DNA of 64,000 nt from QWHO01 sp039809865 (GTDB taxonomy: Bacteria > Vulcanimicrobiota > Xenobia > Xenobiales > QWHO01). Under the pieces are notes generated by a model. That model saw only the letters and a list, made by a program, of their open reading frames with translations, was not told the origin of the DNA and ran no database searches. The stretch is taken from the NCBI GenBank assembly GCA_039809865.1, contig JBDHVW010000002.1, forward strand, positions 143,466 through 207,465, in the 5' to 3' direction. A program made the translations under genes and the position numbers. This document shows, piece by piece, positions 42,174-50,612 of the stretch; position 1 is the stretch's first letter; the number at the start of each line of letters is the position of its first letter.

Positions 42174-42512
42174 TCAGGCCACCGCGTCCACGGCAGCGGG
42201 CGGCTCCGGGGGAGCTTCCGCTGGCGGCGTGGGCGGCGCCTCGCAGGTCGCGGCTCCCGCATCCACGGACTCGGTCCCGCCGCTGTCGGTCGTCCCGGAC
42301 TGCAGCGACTCCGTGGCCGTGGAGGAGAGGTCCACCGAATCGGCAGGAGCAGCCGAGGAGCTGCCCGCCTGTTGGGACTGCTGCGTCAGGAGCTGCGGGG
42401 CGAGCTCGGCCGTGTTGGCGGCGTTGGAGTTGCCTGACCTCGCCTGCGACTGCTGCGCAAAGATCTGCTGGGCGAGGGCGGCCGCGCTGGCTGCACCGGT
42501 GAGATTGAACAT
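42174..42512 (-). CDS. Small Ala/Gln-rich hypothetical protein
   Basis: A 112-residue protein with a strong ribosome binding site (GGAGGACGAAGA before ATG 42512). The N-terminal helix MFNLTGAASAAALAQQIFAQ is followed by Ser/Thr/Glu-rich and Pro-rich low complexity. It shows no family. It heads the leftward group that ends with the candidate protease; an upstream hairpin may control it. Confidence 0.6.
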   Translation of the reverse strand: MFNLTGAASAAALAQQIFAQQSQARSGNSNAANTAELAPQLLTQQSQQAGSSSAAPADSVDLSSTATESLQSGTTDSGGTESVDAGAATCEAPPTPPAEAPPEPPAAVDAVA

Positions 42513-42537
42513 TCTTCGTCCTCCAATGGGCAAGATA

Positions 42538-42556
42538 CGCCCACGGAAGCCGTGGG
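42538..42556 (-). promoter_or_regulatory. Hairpin in the leader of the leftward low-complexity gene group
   Basis: GCCCACGG-AAG-CCGTGGGC is a perfect 8-bp stem with a 3-base loop, 25 bases ahead of the ATG at 42512. The surrounding leader (to about 42620) is G+C-rich and contains further complementary arms; TATGAT at 42621-42626 on the minus strand is a possible -10. It may be a structured 5' leader. No known riboswitch class is recognised. Confidence 0.4.
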
Positions 42557-42750
42557 CACGCAACCGGCTCTCTCCCCGCACCGCGTTTCTTGGCCGGAAT
42601 GAAGCGCGGGGAACGTGACCATCATAACCGCACCAGGCCAGAAATGGTGTTAGCGCGGGTTGAACTGCGTTACACTTTTGTTTCTGCGTGTTGCCAAACG
42701 GTGAACCGGCCGCAGGAGTCCGGGCGGCGGCAGGGGAAAAGGCCTGTCCG

Positions 42751-44010
42751 GTGCTGCTCTTCAACAAGAATGAGAAAGCCAGGAAGATCCTGGACGAGGG
42801 TTTGGGCAGAATCCGCCAGGGTGACCGGCAGGGCGGGCTCGAGAAGCTCAATGCCGCCATCCAAACGGCCCCCAAGTTTGCTCCTGCATTGGTCGCCCGC
42901 GCCCAGTTGATGGCCGAGGCCGGCCGTCCCGACCAGGCGCTCGGCGACATCGACCAGGTCATCGAGGTCGAGCCCGACATCGCTTCCCACTACTTCTTCC
43001 GAGGACTGTGCCAGCGCGTGCTCAACCGCCCCAATAAGGCGATTGCCGACTTTGACCAGTGCTTGCGCCTCGAGCCCGATCACAGCGAAGCGGTCCTGGA
43101 GATCAGCAGTTTGCTCGTGCGCCAGGAGCGGCTTGAAGAGGCGCTGCCTTTTCTTGACCGGGCGGTCGAGCTCAAGCCCGACGACGTGGGTGGACGGCTC
43201 ACCCGCGCGCGCGCTCTGATCGCCCTGCGCCAGCCCGAGCGGGCCCTGGATGATGTGGGCGTGGTGGGCAAGCAGCAACCCCACTCGATCGAGGCCTTGC
43301 GGCTGGGCGCCCGGGCGCTGCTGATGCTGCGCCAGTACAACGAGGCCGTGACCCTGGCCAGGAGGGCCCTGCAGCTGATCGAGGCCGAGGTGCGACCCGA
43401 CAACAAGAGCGAGGTCGCCCAGATCAATCTCGAATACGCCCAGGCGCTCGACCGCGCCGGCCAGGCCAAGGATGCCCTGGTCACGGCCACCCGCGCGGTC
43501 ACGATGGACCCCACCAATAACGAGGCGCTGTTCTTCCGGGGAGCCATGCTTCAGAGCCAGGGCCGCAGCCCCGAGGCGATGGAAGATTACTCCGAGCTGC
43601 TGCATCGTTGTCCCGGCTGGGTCCCGGTGCTGATCAACCGGGCCGGATGCTACCTCGACCGGGGCCAGGCGCAAAGAGCACTCTCCGACGCCAGCGCGGC
43701 TCTGACCAAAGCCCCCGATCAGCCCATCGCGCTCTTCAATCGCGCCCGCGCCCAGATCCACGTGGGCGACTGGATGGCGGCCGGAGCCGATCTTACGGGC
43801 CTGCTGGAGCGTTTTCCCAAGGACCCCGCCATCTGGCTCGAGCGAGCCCGCGTTTGGCACGCCGCCGGCCGTCCCGACGAGTGTGCCGACGACCGGTATG
43901 AGGCTGTTAAAAGGGATGCCAAGATGCAGCACGAGCCGTTAGAGCCCGTTAAGGGCGGGCGCTTCATCACCTCCGTCGAAGGCTTACGCCACTTGTTCGC
44001 GCCCGTCTAA
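42751..44010 (+). CDS. TPR-repeat protein
   Basis: A ~419-residue cytoplasmic protein starting at GTG 42751 with AAAAGG upstream; a TTG at 42688 is an alternative. It consists of about eleven tetratricopeptide repeats (for example RQGDRQGGLEKLNAAIQTAP, NRPNKAIADFDQCLRLEPDH, GRSPEAMEDYSELLHRCPGW). TPR proteins scaffold complexes; a partner is not identifiable, but the next operon, 190 bases downstream, contains a phosphatase, prepilins and kinases. Confidence 0.82.
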   Translation: MLLFNKNEKARKILDEGLGRIRQGDRQGGLEKLNAAIQTAPKFAPALVARAQLMAEAGRPDQALGDIDQVIEVEPDIASHYFFRGLCQRVLNRPNKAIADFDQCLRLEPDHSEAVLEISSLLVRQERLEEALPFLDRAVELKPDDVGGRLTRARALIALRQPERALDDVGVVGKQQPHSIEALRLGARALLMLRQYNEAVTLARRALQLIEAEVRPDNKSEVAQINLEYAQALDRAGQAKDALVTATRAVTMDPTNNEALFFRGAMLQSQGRSPEAMEDYSELLHRCPGWVPVLINRAGCYLDRGQAQRALSDASAALTKAPDQPIALFNRARAQIHVGDWMAAGADLTGLLERFPKDPAIWLERARVWHAAGRPDECADDRYEAVKRDAKMQHEPLEPVKGGRFITSVEGLRHLFAPV

Positions 44011-44200
44011 ACTGTACGGGGGATCACAGACAGTCAGGCAGAAGTCTTCTAGAATGCAATCTGGGGAAGCTCGGCAAGGGATGGACACATAGACACGTCC
44101 CGGTCGGGTTCAGAATGTCGGGGGTCGCACTGCCTTGCAATCCGACTTTCAGGCCTCCGGGCCCCGAAAAACAGGAAAACTGACCGGGAATCGCCCCGGC

Positions 44201-45547
44201 ATGAACATGCTGGTCTTTCTGACCGGTTTCTTGATTCTGCTCCACTGGTGGCAAACCGGGGTTGCGGATCTCGAGCTCCGACGTCAGGCCCAGCTCGCCA
44301 CCATGGCGATGCAACTCGAGCGTCTTCGCGGGGCCGATCCCGAGGCTGCCATGCGCGTGGCGCGCGAGGCCCAGTCGACGTATCTGTCGCTGTGCCTGGC
44401 CGATCCACAGGCCGCCGCGGTCTGGAACCAGCGCAAGATGGGCGAGGGTCTCACCCGGATCGTGGGCAGCGAATCCCAGCAGCCCGCCCCTGCCGAGCTG
44501 ATCGAGTCGGCGGCGCACCTGAGCGAGGCGATCGACGACACTCAGTACGAGGAGGCCCAGCGCAACCGCCTGCGGCAGAGCCGCTGGGCCTGGCTGGAAG
44601 GCTTCCTCTTGCTCTGGCTGGGCCTGCTGGCTTTCTATCAGTCGATCCGGCGACGCGGACCCAATCCCACCGCCGTGCTCGAGCGCCAGCTCGACCAGCT
44701 CGAGGATGCGGGCCGCGACTTGCTGCGCCGCTTCCACGAGGTGGATCGCTCGCACCGCCAGCTCAAGGCCGACCTGTCCGCGGCCGGACGCGTGCAGCGG
44801 GCCCTGCTGCCCCAGACCGCGCCGCGTCTCCAAGAGGCCGAGGTGGGCTGGATGTTCACCGCCTGCTCGCACGTGGCCGGCGACATGTTCAACGTGTTCG
44901 CCCTGGATGACGAGCATCTGGGGGTCTGGGTGCTCGACGTCAGCGGCCACGGCGTTCCCGCCGCCCTGCTCTCGGTCAGCGTCAGCCGCGTGCTGCACCC
45001 CAACGCCCGGCAGGGCGGCCTGCTGCGCCGGTCCAAGCTAGGAGCGCCGGGGGCCTCCGAGCTGGTGGCCCCGGCTCAGGTCGCCCGCGAGCTCAACCGC
45101 CGCTTCCCGCAGAGCAACGTGGCGGGACTGTACTTCACCCTGCTCTACGGCGTGCTGGACACGACCACGGGCGAATTCACCTACGTGCGCTGCGGTCACC
45201 CGGCTCCCATCCGCGTCGACTCGGCCACGCCGCGCGCCTACGAGGTCGAGTCGGATGGCTGTCTGCCCGTGGGCATCTTCGAGAACTGCGAGTTCCACGA
45301 CGAGACCCTGCAGCTGGCCCCGGGCGATCGCTTGATCCTCTACACCGACGGCATCACCGAATGCTCCGGCAGCGAGGGCGATTTCGGCGAGGAGCGCGTG
45401 CTCGAGGTGCTGGGGCGTCAGAAGAGCCACGACGCCTCGGCGCTGATGGAGTCGCTCAAGGCCGAGTTGGCCCTGTGGGCTTCCGGTCAGCGCCAGCGCG
45501 ACGATCAAACCGCGGTTTGCATCACCTGGAGGCCCAGGCATGCGTAG
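44201..45547 (+). CDS. SpoIIE/RsbU-type PP2C serine phosphatase, membrane-bound
   Basis: A ~448-residue phosphatase. Two membrane helices (~1-20 and ~125-145) frame an extracytoplasmic segment; a coiled linker (RDLLRRFHEVDRSHRQLKAD) leads to the SpoIIE domain (~205-448) with AAGRVQRALLPQ, AGDMFNVFALDD, VLDVSGHGVPAALLS, YTDGITE and DDQTAV, which carry the metal aspartates. Such enzymes dephosphorylate anti-anti-sigma-like proteins or kinase substrates. ATG 44201 is chosen over TTG 44135 as it starts the first membrane helix. Its end overlaps the first prepilin gene by 8 bases. Confidence 0.9.
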   Translation: MNMLVFLTGFLILLHWWQTGVADLELRRQAQLATMAMQLERLRGADPEAAMRVAREAQSTYLSLCLADPQAAAVWNQRKMGEGLTRIVGSESQQPAPAELIESAAHLSEAIDDTQYEEAQRNRLRQSRWAWLEGFLLLWLGLLAFYQSIRRRGPNPTAVLERQLDQLEDAGRDLLRRFHEVDRSHRQLKADLSAAGRVQRALLPQTAPRLQEAEVGWMFTACSHVAGDMFNVFALDDEHLGVWVLDVSGHGVPAALLSVSVSRVLHPNARQGGLLRRSKLGAPGASELVAPAQVARELNRRFPQSNVAGLYFTLLYGVLDTTTGEFTYVRCGHPAPIRVDSATPRAYEVESDGCLPVGIFENCEFHDETLQLAPGDRLILYTDGITECSGSEGDFGEERVLEVLGRQKSHDASALMESLKAELALWASGQRQRDDQTAVCITWRPRHA

Positions 45548-45890
45548 CAAGGGTTTCGGGCTGGCCGAGTTCCTGGTGGCTCTGGCCATCCTGATCCCCG
45601 TTCTGGTGATCACGACCGGGATGTTTCCCTACTGCCACCTCGTCAACTACAAAGCACGCTGCATCTCGCAGGCGGCCCTGCTGGCCCAGGCCGAGACCGA
45701 GCGACTGCGCAACCTGACCGAGACCACGCTGGTCAGCGGCACTCGCACCGTGGCGGGCGATCGGGTCGAGTTCACCGTGAGCACGAAGATCACGCCCACC
45801 GGCGCCGCGCGGCTGCGCAAAGCCGAGGTGGATGTGGCCTGGATCGACCAGCACTATCAAGTCGTGACGTTGATCGAGCTCAAGCCATGA
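45540..45890 (+). CDS. Type IV prepilin-like protein (PilV/GspI type), cassette 2
   Basis: A 116-residue minor prepilin with leader MRSKG and mature start FGLAEFLVALAILIPVLVIT; the +5 Glu is present. It overlaps the SpoIIE gene by 8 bases and the next prepilin gene by four (ATGA). The layout equals that of the gene at 13852. Confidence 0.82.
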   Translation: MRSKGFGLAEFLVALAILIPVLVITTGMFPYCHLVNYKARCISQAALLAQAETERLRNLTETTLVSGTRTVAGDRVEFTVSTKITPTGAARLRKAEVDVAWIDQHYQVVTLIELKP

Positions 45891-46462
45891 GACGGCGCGG
45901 CCTGACGCTGATGGAGCTCCTGGTGGTGGTGGGCCTGCTCGGCCTCTTGCTGGCGCTCTGTATCCAGATCGTCCAGCCCAGCATTCGGGTCTGGGAGCTC
46001 AACCGCGCCCGGGCCGATCTGGACCAGGCGGCCATGGTCGCCAGCGGGCGCCTTCAGCGCGATCTGATGGCCACCCAGCGGGAGGCCATCAGCTTCCGGC
46101 CCACCGGTCCGTGCGTGGTGGCGTTCCCCCTCTCGACGCGCTACGAGCCCCTGAGCGGCAAGCCGATCTTCGACAGGTGGGCTCTCTACAGCCTGGACCC
46201 GGGCAACCGCGTGCTGTACCGGCGCGAGTGGGACGTCACCGCCACGACCGAGCCCAAGCCCCTGCTCGATCCTCAGCTCGCCTTACTGGCCGCCACTCCG
46301 CCGCTGCAGCGCGTGACCGGTCACATCGCGGCGCTGCGCGTGGTCAACCTGAGCACGCCCGACACGCCGGTCCGCGTCGAGCTCGACCTCCGTCGCCCGA
46401 GCAAGGGTGCCGACGAGGTGACCTTCCGGGTGCTGGAGCTGAACCCGAGGAACGTACCATGA
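45887..46462 (+). CDS. Type IV prepilin-like protein (PilW/GspJ type), cassette 2
   Basis: A 191-residue prepilin with leader MRRRG and mature start LTLMELLVVVGLLGLLLALC. The rest is the beta-rich PilW/GspJ form (RLQRDLMATQREAISFRPTG). Here the start is a normal ATG, in contrast to its counterpart in cassette 1. Confidence 0.85.
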   Translation: MRRRGLTLMELLVVVGLLGLLLALCIQIVQPSIRVWELNRARADLDQAAMVASGRLQRDLMATQREAISFRPTGPCVVAFPLSTRYEPLSGKPIFDRWALYSLDPGNRVLYRREWDVTATTEPKPLLDPQLALLAATPPLQRVTGHIAALRVVNLSTPDTPVRVELDLRRPSKGADEVTFRVLELNPRNVP

Positions 46463-47721
46463 TCCAGCGACGACAACGTGGGTTCGCCATTCTGCAGAGT
46501 CTCTGGGTGGTGGTGATGCTGCTCCTGTTCGGTCTCACGCTGGCCGCTCTGGGCAGCTACCAGTATCAGCTGAGCCGAGACGCGGGTTACAAGGAGCAGG
46601 CCATGGAGGCAGCCCTGGCCGGCATCGCCAGGGCGCAGTCCAAGATCGCCGAGGAGATCGACTTCTCGGGCACTCTCAGCGAGGACTTCGGGGTCTCACG
46701 CTACACCGTCTCCTTCGACCCGGCCACCACGCCCTGGTCGCTCAACAACCTGCGCTCGCCGCAGTCGCGCCCCGGCTATCTGGGCCAGGCGGCGCCCTCC
46801 TACTCGGTGCTGGTGTTCTCGAAGGGGGAGGCCGCCGGCCGGGTGGTCGTCTTGCAGGCGGTGCTGCAGTATGGGCCTTATCCCTACGCGGTGGCAGCGA
46901 CCAACGAGATCAGGTCCGAGGGGGCGCTGCATGTGGACGGCGCCGGCAGCATCGAGGAGGTGCTCGACATCGTCAACGGTTTGCTCGGCACCGTGACCGG
47001 AATCCTCGGCGGAGGCGGCACCAGTCCTCCCCCCAGCACCACAAAGGCCCACATCTACGCGGATTCGCGCATCCAGGCCGGAGCGCTCTCCTACGTGAAC
47101 GGCAAGGCCAATACGCCCGGGACGGCCAGCTTCGGCTCGGGCTCGCAGATCGTGGGCGGCGTCTTCCAGGGCGCGCGCCAGGAGCGCATTCCGGACATCG
47201 ACATCACCCGGTTCTCCAACTCCACGTTTCCCGACGTCACCGTGCTGGCTCCCGACTCGAGCTACAGCGTGCTCACCGGCAACTGCTACGTCAACGGCAA
47301 CATCACGCTGAACGGGGCCGTGCTCAACAACTGCTACCTTTACGTGGACGGGGGAGGCGACCTCGTCTCCACCCTGGGTCTCACGGGCACGGGGACGATC
47401 TTCTGCACCGGCAAGGTGCAGCTCGAGGGCGCCCTCAACATCGTGGCCTCCAACGGGATCGCGCTCTTCAGCCAGGACGACCTCACGGTGGCCGGCGGTA
47501 ATCACTTCCAGGGCGTGCTCTACAGCCACGGCGACATCAAGGTCGACACCGGTCTCAACGTGGTGGGCGCGGTGGTCAGCTCGGGCGGCAGCGTCGAGGT
47601 CAATTCGGCCCGCGTCATCGGGTTCGGCGACTACACCCGCCTGGGTGTCTACGACATGAAGGGAAGCCTGCTCCAGGGGGATCCTCCCGCTCTGCACGTG
47701 GTTTACTGGAGACAGCTGTGA
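46459..47721 (+). CDS. PilX/GspK-like prepilin protein with beta-repeat region, cassette 2
   Basis: A 420-residue protein starting in an ATGA overlap with leader MIQRRQRG and FAILQSLWVVVMLLLFGLTL. After the membrane helix come an amphipathic helix and a beta-rich region with polymer-like repeats (NGNITLNGAVLNNCYLYVDG, LTVAGGNHFQGVLYSHGDIK). It parallels the 620-residue protein of cassette 1. It continues directly into the kinase gene through a GTGA overlap. Confidence 0.8.
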   Translation: MIQRRQRGFAILQSLWVVVMLLLFGLTLAALGSYQYQLSRDAGYKEQAMEAALAGIARAQSKIAEEIDFSGTLSEDFGVSRYTVSFDPATTPWSLNNLRSPQSRPGYLGQAAPSYSVLVFSKGEAAGRVVVLQAVLQYGPYPYAVAATNEIRSEGALHVDGAGSIEEVLDIVNGLLGTVTGILGGGGTSPPPSTTKAHIYADSRIQAGALSYVNGKANTPGTASFGSGSQIVGGVFQGARQERIPDIDITRFSNSTFPDVTVLAPDSSYSVLTGNCYVNGNITLNGAVLNNCYLYVDGGGDLVSTLGLTGTGTIFCTGKVQLEGALNIVASNGIALFSQDDLTVAGGNHFQGVLYSHGDIKVDTGLNVVGAVVSSGGSVEVNSARVIGFGDYTRLGVYDMKGSLLQGDPPALHVVYWRQL

Positions 47722-48869
47722 GGGTGCTGCTCCTCGTCTTGCTACTGGCGCTGGGGGCCGGCGCGCTCGAGCTGAAGGTGGAGTCGGATCCGCCCGGCGC
47801 TCAAGTCTACGATGCTTCGCAGAACTATCTGGGAACGACGCCGTGCACCATCGCGCGCGATCCCCGCCTGAGCCAGGTGCTCTACCTGCAGCGGGCCGGC
47901 TACTCCACGGCCCGGGTGCGGGTGGAAGGGACCCAGGCCCTGGCTCGGGTCGTGCTGGAGCCCAACGCCCCGGCCACCTGGCTCGAGCGCAATCCTCTGC
48001 TGGTGGGCCTGGCTGTCGTGGCGCTGGGCCTGGGCGCCTGGGGGGTGCGGCGCTGGTCGCGGCGCGGAATGCCCATCCCTATCTCGGGTCGGCGCGTCGG
48101 GGGATATCGAGTCTTGGAGAAAATTGGCGAGGGCAGCTCGGCGGCGGTCTATCGTCTCGAGGGCCCGTATGCCATGAAGCTGTTCCACTCGGTGGTGCGC
48201 GACCCGCGCGACCGCGAGCGGCTGCGGCGCGAGCTTGAGGTGGGGCTCAAGCTGACCCATCCCAACCTGGTGCGCGTGCACGATTTTGGCGAGTTGGAGG
48301 GCCGGCCTTACCTGGTGGTGGACTTCGTGGAGGGCGAGCCTCTCTCGGATCGGCTGATGCGCGGTCCGCTCGAGCCCCCCGAGGCGCTGTCGGTGTTGAA
48401 GGACATTGCGTCCGCCCTCGACGCCATCCACACCGAGGGCGTGGTCCATCGCGACGTGACCCCCTCCAACATCATGCTCGACATGCATGGCCGCGCCTAC
48501 CTGACCGACTTCGGGCTGGCGGTGTGGACCGAGCGTCCCCGCATCACCGCCACCGGCACCGCGCTGGGCACGCCGCTCTACATGGCCCCGGAGATGCTGC
48601 TGGAGCGCACCACGCATCCACGGGCCGATCTCTACTCGCTGGCCGTCGTGCTTTACGAGATGCTGACCGGGACGCACCTGTTCGAAGCCGACGACGCCTA
48701 CCAGGTGCTGGCCGCCCACCTGCACCAGGCTCCGCCGCTGGTCGCCGAGCGCGCACCCCACCTGCCACCGGGGCTGCAGGCCGTATTCGACCGGGGCCTG
48801 GCCAAGGATCCCAAGGACCGCTTCTTCACCGCTGGCGAGATGGTCGAGCTGACGGAGTCGGCGCTGTGA
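47718..48869 (+). CDS. Serine/threonine protein kinase with exported PEGA domain
   Basis: A 383-residue Hanks-type kinase of unusual orientation: a signal peptide or anchor at the N terminus, a PEGA domain (~20-75, VESDPPGAQVYDASQNYLGT), a membrane helix (~90-108) and a C-terminal kinase domain (~125-380). Kinase motifs are GEGSSAAVY, YAMKLF (Lys154), HRDVTPSN (Asp246), TDFG (Asp264) and MAPEML. The HRDxxPxN form with Thr in place of Lys is common in environmental kinases and compatible with activity. GTG start in a GTGA overlap with the prepilin gene. Confidence 0.92.
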   Translation: MRVLLLVLLLALGAGALELKVESDPPGAQVYDASQNYLGTTPCTIARDPRLSQVLYLQRAGYSTARVRVEGTQALARVVLEPNAPATWLERNPLLVGLAVVALGLGAWGVRRWSRRGMPIPISGRRVGGYRVLEKIGEGSSAAVYRLEGPYAMKLFHSVVRDPRDRERLRRELEVGLKLTHPNLVRVHDFGELEGRPYLVVDFVEGEPLSDRLMRGPLEPPEALSVLKDIASALDAIHTEGVVHRDVTPSNIMLDMHGRAYLTDFGLAVWTERPRITATGTALGTPLYMAPEMLLERTTHPRADLYSLAVVLYEMLTGTHLFEADDAYQVLAAHLHQAPPLVAERAPHLPPGLQAVFDRGLAKDPKDRFFTAGEMVELTESAL

Positions 48870-50275
48870 AGCCGGGCGAAGTCCACGAAGGCTACAAAAT
48901 CCTTGAGGAAAAAGAGCCGTACCGCTATCGGGTGCGCTCGGCTGTGGGCTCGAGCATGGAGATCGTGGAGATGCCCGTGCGCCTGGGCAAGCGCAGCCGG
49001 CGGAAGCTGGAGCGGCAGCGCCGCCTGCTCTCCTGGTTGCGCCATCCCCACATCCGCCTGCCCGTGGATCTTTGCCCGGGCGGGCGCGGACTGCTGCTGG
49101 TCAACCGACGCGGCTCGGGCGAGGAGTTGGAGCGGCGCGTCTATCGCCGGGCTCCCTCGTGCAACGAGGCCCTGCGCTGGGGCGCCGAGCTCTGCTCGCT
49201 GCTGACGCACCTCAACCAGCACGGCGTGGTGCTGGGGCGATTGTCGCCTTCCAACCTGCAGCTCGACGGCAACGGGCACCTGGAGATCGCCGGGTTCCGA
49301 CTCAACCCCGCGCTCAGTTTCGAGCCGGTCTTGCCCGAAGACGGCCCCTCCAACTTCGCGGCGCCCGAGGGGGCGCGCACCGAGCGCTCTGACGTCTACG
49401 TCGCGGGGCGCCTGATGGAGTATCTGCTGGCCTGGGCGCCTAACGTCCCCAGCGGCGAGACGCGGCGTCGCTTGCAGGAGGCGCTGGCGCGGGCCACCGA
49501 GCACGATCCTCAGAAACGCTTCGTGGACTGCTCGGCTTTCAAGAGCGCGCTGGGCGCGGTGCGCTTCCGGCTCCGCCAGGAGGCGGAGGCCCGGGCGCGC
49601 TTCCCCTGGCGCGCCCTGGCGCAGGGGTTTGCGGCCGCCGTGCTGCTGGTGATGCTCGGCGGCGGAGGCCTGCTGGCGTTCACGCGGGCCGAGCGGTTCC
49701 GCAACGCGGCCGAGTGGTCGACGATGGGGGCCGCCTCAGTCGGCCAGGCGGTCTGGGTCGAGGGCCACCTGGAAGGGGTCGCGTCCTTGAAGGCTCCTCT
49801 GAGCGGAATGGACGCCCTGGGCTATCGCTCGCGGGTGGAGGTCCTGTCCGAGCGCGAGGTCTGGTCGGAGGAGGACAACAACTACGTGACCCGCCGCCAA
49901 TCGCGGGTGGTGCAGGATCTGGCGCAGCTCACCGGGGCCTCGCTGGACGGCGTGCCCATCGAGGGCGGGGCCGTGCCCGTCGTGGGCGCATTGATCCCGC
50001 GACCGGTCAGCGTGCAGCCGCCGCTGGAGGTGGGGGAGAAGCGATTGAGCGTGACGGGCTCCGAGCGCGTGCTCGCTCCGGGCGACGAGGTCGTCATTCG
50101 CGGGGTGATGAGCGGCGGCAAGCTGATCCCGTTCGAGCTGCGCCCGGGCTCGCGCTGGACCTGGGAAGCGTCGCGACTGTGGGCCGCCCTGCCGGGCGTA
50201 TTGCTCGGGCTGCTCAGCCTGGCGGGGCTATTTTTCGTGGCCCGCAGCATCTGGCGGAGCGCAGTGCCGGAATAG
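48866..50275 (+). CDS. Membrane pseudokinase
   Basis: A 469-residue protein, GTG start overlapping the kinase stop. Residues ~1-225 are kinase-like in order, but catalytic residues are missing: the loop is VVLGRLSPSNLQL, with Arg125 where Asp should be, and the DFG triad is replaced (EIAGFRL). The APE-like APEGARTERSDVY survives. A membrane helix (~250-270) is followed by a beta-rich domain of ~150 residues and a second helix near the C terminus. It may bind ATP or regulate the active kinase encoded upstream. Confidence 0.82.
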   Translation: MKPGEVHEGYKILEEKEPYRYRVRSAVGSSMEIVEMPVRLGKRSRRKLERQRRLLSWLRHPHIRLPVDLCPGGRGLLLVNRRGSGEELERRVYRRAPSCNEALRWGAELCSLLTHLNQHGVVLGRLSPSNLQLDGNGHLEIAGFRLNPALSFEPVLPEDGPSNFAAPEGARTERSDVYVAGRLMEYLLAWAPNVPSGETRRRLQEALARATEHDPQKRFVDCSAFKSALGAVRFRLRQEAEARARFPWRALAQGFAAAVLLVMLGGGGLLAFTRAERFRNAAEWSTMGAASVGQAVWVEGHLEGVASLKAPLSGMDALGYRSRVEVLSEREVWSEEDNNYVTRRQSRVVQDLAQLTGASLDGVPIEGGAVPVVGALIPRPVSVQPPLEVGEKRLSVTGSERVLAPGDEVVIRGVMSGGKLIPFELRPGSRWTWEASRLWAALPGVLLGLLSLAGLFFVARSIWRSAVPE

Positions 50276-50281
50276 GGTTTG

Positions 50282-50310
50282 TGGACAGCTTTCGTCTGAG
50301 GCGCTATTCT
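50282..50310 (+). promoter_or_regulatory. Candidate promoter of the VapBC-like pair
   Basis: TGGACA (50282-50287) and TATTCT (50305-50310) are separated by 17 bases, a reasonable sigma-70-type match. The -10 abuts the inverted repeat at 50310-50326, as expected for autorepression by an antitoxin. Confidence 0.45.
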
Positions 50311-50339
50311 GAGTCAGAGAGACTCACGATCATGACTCA
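50310..50339 (+). promoter_or_regulatory. Inverted-repeat operator ahead of the VapBC-like pair
   Basis: TGAGTC-AGAGA-GACTCA is a perfect inverted repeat at 50310-50326, and another GACTCA half site is at 50334-50339, immediately before the ribosome binding site. Toxin-antitoxin operons are typically repressed by the antitoxin at such sites. Confidence 0.55.
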
Positions 50340-50351
50340 GAGGTGGTTTCC

Positions 50352-50612
50352 GTGAAACAACTGACTTTGCGGGGGTTTGACCCCGAACTCGAGCGCTTGC
50401 TGCTGAAGATGTCGGAAGAAGAGGGTCTCTCCCTCAATCAAGCCGCGCTGAAGCTGATGCGCGAAGGCGCCGGGCTTCGGCTCGGACGGCGCAGGAGGCA
50501 AATCGGCTCGGGCCTGGACCGGTTTATTGGAACCATGTCCGAGGCAGAAGGCCAGGAGATTTTGGCCGCAACCGAAGTCTTCCAACGTATCGATGGCGAT
50601 CTCTGGGAGTGA
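50352..50612 (+). CDS. VapB-like ribbon-helix-helix antitoxin
   Basis: An 86-residue protein. GTG 50352 has AGAGG upstream; GTG 50343 is too close to it. The N-terminal KQLTLRGFDPELERLL and SEEEGLSLNQAALKLMREGA are typical of ribbon-helix-helix antitoxins (CopG/Arc type), and the C-terminal part would bind toxin. The gene overlaps the PIN toxin gene by four bases. Confidence 0.8.
   Translation: MKQLTLRGFDPELERLLLKMSEEEGLSLNQAALKLMREGAGLRLGRRRRQIGSGLDRFIGTMSEAEGQEILAATEVFQRIDGDLWE

Noticed and set aside
42516..42620. Leader as a cyclic-di-GMP riboswitch or group II intron fragment
   Set aside because: Only loose resemblance (GGTCACG, a G+C-rich hairpin); the conserved core elements of neither class are visible.
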